A stretch of DNA of 64,000 nucleotides from Delphinapterus leucas (lineage: Eukaryota > Chordata > Mammalia > Artiodactyla > Monodontidae): NCBI RefSeq assembly GCF_002288925.2, contig NW_022098062.1, forward strand, positions 6,560,308-6,624,307, written 5' to 3'. Under the pieces are notes generated by a model that ran no database searches, was not told where the DNA came from, and was given only the letters and a program-made list of their open reading frames with translations. Positions 39,901-48,900 of this stretch are shown here, one piece after another. The first letter of the stretch is position 1; the number at the start of each line of letters is the position of its first letter. Position numbers and translations under genes: made by a program.

Positions 39901-42900
39901 TATAGCATAGGGAACTATATTCAATATCCTGTGATAAACCATAATGGAAAAGGATATGAAAAAGTATGTATTTATATTTATAACTGAATCGCTTTGCTGT
40001 ACGGCAGAAATTAACACAACATTGTAAATCAACCATACTTCAATTAAAAAAAAGAATGTGCTGAATGACAGAATGAAGGCAAAGAATAAAAAGTGAGATC
40101 CTAGTTTCAATTAAGGCCTCCTATTCTATGTTCCCTCTTATGAAGTAAAGAGAACAGCCTGCCAAACAAGTTTAACAGGGTGTGTTACAACAAAGAATTA
40201 ACACACCTGCCACCTTCTCTTAATTTTACAGTCTGCTTGGAAATAGAATCTAAAATTTTCTAGATGACTTCCTTGAAAATACCTAATACATATAGGGTGG
40301 GGTATGTGTGTGTGAGTGTGTATGTGCGTGTGTGCACGCATGCGTGTGTGTACACACATACATATACAATGTATTTGAAGGCCACAGTGGATATGGGAAA
40401 GGGAGCAAGGGGAGACTGTGAGGTTTCCCCTGAAACAGACTAAATTTCAAGATTAAATGCTGGAAAATATACCAGGTTTAATGGCACGTCCTTCCCATAT
40501 ACCCTCAGAGGTTTTACTTTGTGTAAACAAGATATCAAAGAGGGCTCACACCCAGAGGTGGGCAGAGGGGCTGAGAGCCAAGTAGTATAAATAAAAGCCA
40601 GGGCCAGAGTTACCCTGTTTCTTCATCTTGCAAAGCATCCCCCATCTCATGATTTTGTCACCATTTTTCTCCAAGGACTGAAAAAAACTGGGCCAAACTC
40701 CTATCCCTTTCCTTAGCAAGAGAGAAAGAATGGTTGAACAGCTTCTTTAAGCTTTCTAGAAAAGATAAACTGTTGGGATTAGAGCTTTGGGAATGGGCAC
40801 ATCCTACGATGCAGTGGAAACTGTGTGGTCTTAAAGTGCTACCACCTCCTCTACCACAGCCTCACCACCTGGACCCCTCCCAATCATCTTCTCTCTTCTC
40901 TGCTCCTTCCCAGTGAAAGGGACAGAAAGAGAAATGCACGGGAAGTAACAAGCATTTTGGTCCTAACAAGCATTCTGCTTAACATGAGAACTCAATATAG
41001 AATTGCAAAATTAATTAATGAAACCTTCCTCTCTCCCAACATAAAATATTTGGAATATATTCAGAGGCCAAACTGGTTCAGGCAGATTAAGCAAAGCAGT
41101 CCACCTGAGGTCAGCAGCACCTTTTGATGGTGGGAACTTCCACACAATCAGCTTCTGCCACTCTTCTCCAAGGTGATAAAGTATGTTCTGTTTCTGTATT
41201 GTAAGCTCCATGCTGAGAGATTTCAGTATTTTTAAATCAAAGCATTTTCTGGATTTTAATAACTTCAAGCATATCTGTGCCTGGTAGTGAAATGGAATCG
41301 TTGTTAACATTTCATCTGGACTCTAGGCAATTAGAATATATTTGTATAATGATAAGGAATACATGCAACACAAAATTTACTTAAAACAAGAATAGTACTG
41401 GACTTCTCTGGTGACACAGTGGTTAAGAATCTGCCTGCCAATGCAGGGTACATGGGTTCGAGCCCTGGTCCGGGAAGATGCCACATGCAGTGGAGCAACT
41501 AAGCCCGTGCGCTACAACTACTGAGCCTGTGCTCTAGAGCCCGCGTGCCACAATTACTGAAACCCACGCACCTAGAGCCCGTGCTCCACAGTGAGAGAAG
41601 CCACTGCAATGAAAAGTAGACCCCGCTCACCACAACTAGAGAAAGCCCGCGCGCAGCAACAAAGACCCAATACAGCCAATAAATAAATTAATTAATTTTT
41701 TAAAAAAAGAATAGTACTAATTGCTCATGCTTTAGAGAAAGTGTTTAATACCTCTTCTAGACGCTGAGCAGCAGTAACATACTTCTTCTCTGCCAATGCA
41801 CAATTATAGTCCTCAATAGCAGTAGAAAACTGAAAAGATAAGTATAGTTATCAGGTATTTTATTTTATACATCATACTATTTCAAATCTGTCTGCTTGTT
41901 TATTTTTAAACTATGAAAGAATACCACATAGGGGATACCCATTGAATGATAAGACAATTGGAAAAAAAAATAACTTTCTCACCACCAAAACACTAAAGTT
42001 TGATTTGAGTATACTGACCTCGTGTAGCTGTCTAAGTAAACTTAGGACTACCGAGTCTCTTTCCAACTGTTGCTTCAAGTCTGTAAATTCAGCAGTTGAT
42101 ACGTGAAGATCCCGGCGGACCTAAGTCACACACCAAAGACAAGTACTTTTAAGCTATACTATACTTAAGAAATGAAACTTTTACTGTAATCAATAAGCTT
42201 TATTAGGTGAATATAATTCATGATGAAATTTAAATGCTGGTTAAGACTGGAATAAAAGTCACAGAATGTAGTAGGAAGAGACTTTAAGTGGTCCACTTAG
42301 CCCAAACCCTTATCCTATGCAGGAATACCCGTTCCCATCAACATAATATCCTCGTGTCACCATGTATTCTTAGTTTAAGCAGTTATCTTTCATCAAAGAA
42401 CTCATCCACCTGGATTACTGGTATCCCCCCTGCCAAGTGATAATTCATTCTTCAGTTGAATAGTTCTAACTAATAGAAAGATTTCTCTACATTGAGTGAG
42501 AATCCGCCTCCCATTCTGTCCCACCTTTTCAGGGACTTTGCACTATCGATTATTTCCTCTCTTCTCTATCTTTTACTTCTCCCTAAGTCATTCTCCATTC
42601 CAATTATGTGAATACCTATTAGAGCATGGCTCCTCCCATCAGATTTAAATATGATTTAAAATCTCCCCCAACTCTATGAAAAAGTATCCTCCACCTTAGC
42701 AACCACCCTATTTCTCGGTAGCTACTTGATTTCTCTCCTCCCTCTCACAAACAAGCTTCTTGCAAGAGTGATCCATACTCACTGTCTTTACTTTCTCACC
42801 TCTCATTCACTCTATAACTCACGTGATCTGCTTTCTACCCCTGCCATTCCACCAAAGCTGTTCCAAAGCAGTTGGTGCCAAAATACCAAGCAAATCCTTG

Positions 42901-45900
42901 CTGCTAAATCCAAAGCATATGTCACCAGTATTACCTTGCATCAGTACACTGCTACTTTCCTTCCCTTAGTTCTATGACACCAATATCTACGCATTTTCCT
43001 CCTGGTTCTTTGGCCATTCCTTTTCATCTTCTTTTGGGAGCGAAATTTCCCCTCTGATCACTTCACACACGCTGATATTCCTTTCTCCCTGGCCCTCTCA
43101 TTACTCTGAACCAATGGTTCTCAAAAAATAAACGTTTTTTTTTGAACCCACCCCCATCCAGGGTCGTTTGGCAATGTCTAGAGACATCTTGCGTGCCACG
43201 ATCGAGGGCGCTCTACTAGCACCTAGTGAGTAGAGGCCAGGGTTAGTACTGAACACCTTCCAGTGTACCGGATAGGCCCCCACAGCAAAGAACGTCCGGC
43301 CCCAAATACCAGCTGTGCCTGTACTGAAAAGCCCTGCTCTCCACGCTCTCTCTGGGCAATCTCATCCATTCTCATAGCTTCAACTTCTAAGTGCAGCTAT
43401 CTCATGTCCACACCATTTTCCTAACATCCAAATATATATATGGATGGCATGACATGCAAACTATCCTCTAAAATCCATTCTCCCACTCTCCCACAGTAAC
43501 AGCGCAAGGCTACGCAGCTAGACTATATGTACTAGTGCCCTGCACAGTCAGGTGTGACCACGTGTCTAAGATCCCACCAATGCAATATAAGCAGAAGTGA
43601 TGTGTACCATTTCCAAGTCTTAAGAAAACAGATGTGTCTCCTCTATTCCCTCTATTTGACCTTAACCTGCAGCTATAACTAGACATGGGGAGAGACCAAC
43701 TTCAACCATGCAAACAACAAAATCCTAGAGCAGTGTTTCTCAAACTATAACATGCATACACACATATTGCTTGGTGAATCTTATTAAAGAGCAGATTCTG
43801 ATTCAGTAGGTCTGGGATGGGGCCTGAGATCCTCCACGTCTAACAAGCCACCAGGTGTTGCCGATTCCGCTGCCTTACAGACCGTTGGAAGACAATTCTT
43901 TAGGAGTCTCTCACATTTCTGCACTATCTTGCAAGTGAAGCAATTGACTGTCTTTTGTTCTGGACTATCTTTTCAAAAACGTTTGTGTAGTAAACAGCTC
44001 GAAAAATAGAGATGGCGTTTTCCTCCATAGCAAAAAGCCAGCACGCTCACTGCCCGTTAGAAAAGGTTCAGGTTCCCTTCTATCCATACAGCCCACTGCA
44101 CACTGCCCTGTAGAAACTGGGGCTTGCAGCACTGTGCAAAAACGTTCATCCTCTGGCTACCGCTGTGAGTAATAAACTGTCCTTCACAGTTCTTGACACA
44201 GACTACACTACAGTAGCCAGGCCCCGGGTTGTAGAATCAGCCTGCTAGCCTAGACACTACGATTGAAAAATATGTATCTTGTTTAAGCCACTGCATTTCA
44301 AGTTCCCGCCCGGCCCCATCTTTCTTTACAACAGTCTAGCCTCCATCTTCATACAATCCAACCGTGCAGCTCCATTTGTATACCCCACAGGCACCCCACA
44401 TTTAAACTCAACAAAAACCTACTCCTCCTCTAGATTCTGTTTCAGTGAATGACACATCAATGACCTAGTTCCCCAGTTATCTTTGACTCCGTAGTCTTTC
44501 ACCCCCCATATCAACAAATCCCAGAGATCCTATATCTTTTCAAAGTCCCTAGGATTCGTCCGCTTTTCTCCGCCCCCACTGCCATTGACGATGGAGCAGG
44601 TTGCATCCTGTCTTGCCTGATTACTTTAACTGCCTCCTAATGCTTTAAGTGCCTTCTCATTTCCCAGTCTCTTTTCCCTCAAGTCCTTTCTTCAGACTGC
44701 AAGCAGAATGGGATTCCTAAAACTCAAATCTGACATCACTCTCCTGCTTAAACTCTTCCATGGCTTCCACAGGGCAATCAAGATAACGTCCTTACTCCTT
44801 AAACTGATACACACAGTCCTTGCTTACCTTTTTAATCTCATCTCATGTCTCCTCCCGCCACACTCTCTAAGTATCTGTCATATGGAATACTTGCAGCTCT
44901 CCAAAAGTGACGCCTCTCCACTACCTCCATGCCTCTACCATGCTGTCCCCTATGCCTGCCTAAACATTCCTCCTTCATCTTTTGCTTAATTACCTGCCAC
45001 TTCAGATTTTGGTTTGGACACTACTTCCTACAGAAAGCCATCCTTAGCTATATCTGCTCTCTTTAACTGGATTATTCCAATTTTAGTGTATATCACACTA
45101 TGTTATTCATCTATAACAGGCATAAGATTCACATTTTGAAATAAAACACTGTCTAGTTCACCAACTACCACAGTATCTGGCACCTTGCAGATGCTCGATA
45201 AATATATCAAATATATATATAAACAAATATATATATAAACTCAATAAACACCTTTATAATGTCCACCTATTGAATCTAATTCCCCTTCTCTAGCCATAAA
45301 TTTGAATCTTTCTCCCATATGAAAATACTGGGCTGCAAATATTGGAAGTGTTTTTCATTGAAGCTAAACACCCTGAGTTTCGTCATTGTTCTTCAGATGG
45401 TACAGTGTTCAGGCCTGGACCCTCTCATCGAGACCAGTCACCTTTCAAAATGTAACAACCAGAACTGAATAAACGTCACCAGCCATAATCTGGCCAGCAA
45501 AACGTACAAAGAGCCCATTACTCTCTTGTTCCAGACGCTTCATTTCTAACAGCACAGTCTAAGATTGCACTGTTGACTCATTTGTCTGACAATACACTTT
45601 GAAAATATTATTTGAACTGCGCCAGAGTTGTAGAGTAATGGATTTACTTTTATTCAAACCTCTAACCAGAATGACTGGTAAACTCACTGTTAAATAGATT
45701 TTCTAGGTAGCTAGTGGTTTCCCCACTTGTGATTCAAGTTTTTATAGAGAATTTTAAAAAATACATCTGTTCTCTTTCCTTCTTTGGTAACTATCACATA
45801 GAGAAGAGACTTGGTGTCTTTCCTTTAGGACCTTGAGAATACCTCAACATCCTGATTTTGGATATCAATGCACCCTGACTGATAATTTAGAAATTGAGGT

Positions 45901-48900
45901 ACAAGACACCTACTTTATTTAAATCTCTAGTATCAGCTTGATTTTTTTCAACTGCTTTTTTTTTCCTAAAAGGAAACAGCAAGGGAAAAATCCTGGTGAG
46001 ATAATATATGTGAAAAATATTTTTTAAATTATAAAATGGATATTCCTGTTTCCAGACAGGCTTACTTCTTTGCAATGACAGCGCTCTGGCAAATGTGATG
46101 AACATTCTTAAAACCTGCCAAACTTTCCATAAGAAGTATAGCAAGCACTAGCCCCACAAAGTGACACAGTACAAGACGGGCAGGGATTCTGTGCATGTCC
46201 AGGGAAAGTGGCTTTATGACAGGAAGTAGAGTGGTTGTGATTGGCGATCTGAGCCAATTTTCCAGAGGAAGGCCGAAAGAAAAGATTGTGCTGAAGCTTT
46301 AATATGCTGAGGCCAGCTGCAGATATAAGAGAATGCTGGCCATTAAGAGATAAGCATTTTAAAGTAGGAGATGATAAGGGAAAAGGCCAAATTATACACT
46401 TCTATGCTTCATCTGTTTTTGTTTTATTATGAAGACAATAAAATCCTGAGGTTATTTTTTAATTTATAAAGTGCTATTAAAATGCAAGATATTATTATTA
46501 TAGCTTAAAATGGTTTTTTTTTATCATAAAAAAGAAATTGTTTAAAGTATAGTTTTGGAAAATATTTGTATTTTAAAACTGGACGTTACCCTAAAATCAT
46601 CTAATTCAACTTCCATTTACCAATAAGGAAAGCGAGGTCTTTAAAAGTTGTATAAAACTGAATTGTCTTAGAAATCAGGAAGTTGAACTGCCTCCCTACA
46701 AACCTACCCTATATAACAAACTATTCTTACCTCACTCTCTATCCTGGATTTCAGCAGGTCAATGTCATCAGATAGCTTATCCACTTGGGTAACCAGGTCC
46801 TGTGCACTTTGCATGCTAGGCAGGAATTCACTGTACTTCTTGCTGATCATACTGCATACCTCGCCCTATTATATAGGATGGAAAAATTACAATGAGATGA
46901 GTAGGGAACTCTGTTAAAATACATAGCTCATCTTCTATTAGGTATCTTCCAAGTTAGGGCCTTCTTGCCAGTTACCAACACCCATTCACTTTCCCTCCAA
47001 GCCAACGGGTTTCCTCAAAAAACACATTTCTCCCACTGTTAAGAGTCCCATAACACGACTAGGGTGCAAGAAGGCAATGATCACCAAATGCCAACTGTGC
47101 CCAAGAGTTGTACAAACACTGAAAAAGAGAAACGAAGAGACAAAAATTCTCATTTTGAACTATTATCAGCTCAGACTATAGCCACTAATTTTAATCACAC
47201 CTAATAGAAAAAAAAGTAAATGGATAAATTAAACCCATAATCTACATACCTCAATGGATTTATGAATTTCTATTCTCTTGCTTATAAAATTGTAAGGCCT
47301 AATCTTAAAACCCTAAATTTTCTTTTAAGATTTTTTTTTGATATGGACCATTTTTAAAGTCTTTATTGAATTTGTTACAATATTGCTTCTGTTTTATATT
47401 TTGGTTTTTTGGCTGCAAGGCATGTGGGATCTTGGCTCCCCAACCAGGGACTGAACCCGCACCTTCTGCATTGGAAGGCGAAGTCTCAACCACTGGACCG
47501 CCAGGGAAGTCCCTTAAAACCCTAAACTGATTTGAGTTCCATTATCTCCTTTAATGCAAACAAATTATTGAATACTTTGCACTGAATTAGTCAATGTTTT
47601 GAAAGACACAGGAATAAATTATGCTTGCACACAAATTCCTTTTAGGAAAGACAGTATGCACTTAAGTAATCAGAATACAGAATAGAGAAATGTAATATAG
47701 CAACAGAGTTAATGTCCTTCAGGAGCACAACTGGGAAACAGAGCACCTCTGCCTGACGGAAAATGGGGATATTTTTCATGCAGGGAACTATATTTGAGAT
47801 GGAACTTGAAAAATGAGTAGAAATACTAATAGGTTAAAGATGGAGAAACGGCAACGTAAGTAAAATCTGGGAACTAGGAAAAAAGTGGGCCTGTTTGGAG
47901 TACAAAAAGTAATTCTCAACTGTCTGAAGATTCAAGTCAGGGAAAATAAACTAGTGAAAGGAAAGTTAGGTCCAGAACAGGGAGGAGCCTTGAGTGCCAT
48001 GTTAAAGTAGCTTAATAGCCTGCCCTCTTTCCATCATATAAAAAGTGATGGGGCTTCCCTGGTGGTGCAGTGGTTGAGAGTCCGCCTGCCGATGCAGGGG
48101 ACATGGGTTCGTGCCCCGGTCCGGGAAGATCCCACATGCCGCGGAGCGGCGGGGCCCGTGAGCCACGGCCGCTGGGCCTGCGCGTTCCGAGCCTGCGCTC
48201 CGCAATGGGAGAGGCCACAACAGTGAGAGGCCCGCGTACCGAAAAAATAAAAATAAAAAAGTGATGAAAAATCCTAAAGCCATATTAAAGAAGAGATGCC
48301 AGTGACATGAATACTTAACATTTAGGAAATAATTTTGGTAAAATAAAAACATTTTTGTGCCTTTACGGTACAGTGCCAAAATGGCTCCCTTAAATCCAGA
48401 CCTACACGGTACATATCTTTTTATTTTATTTTTTTAACACCTTTATTGGAGTATAATTGCTTTACAATGGTGTGTTAGTTTCTGCTGTATAACAAAGTGA
48501 ATCAGCTATATGTATACATATATCCCCATATCTCCTCCCTCTTGCACCTCTTTCCCACCCTCCCTATCCCACCCCTCTAGGTGGACACAAAGCACGGAGC
48601 TGATCTCCCTGTGCTATTCGGCTGCTTCCCACTAGCTATCGATTTTACGTTTGGTACTGTATATATGTCCACGCCACTCTCTCACTTTGTCCCAGCTAAC
48701 CCTTCCCCCTCCCCGCGTCCTCAAGTCCATTCTCTACATCTGTGTCTATTCCTGTCCTGCCCCTAAGTTTGTGAGATCCATTTTTTTTTTTTTTAGATTC
48801 CATATATACGTGCACATCTTTTTAAATGAAAGCAACAAAGATGTGGGCAAACACAAATGTAGGGTAAAGATAGCAGTACAAAGTGGAACTGCGTGTGGTT

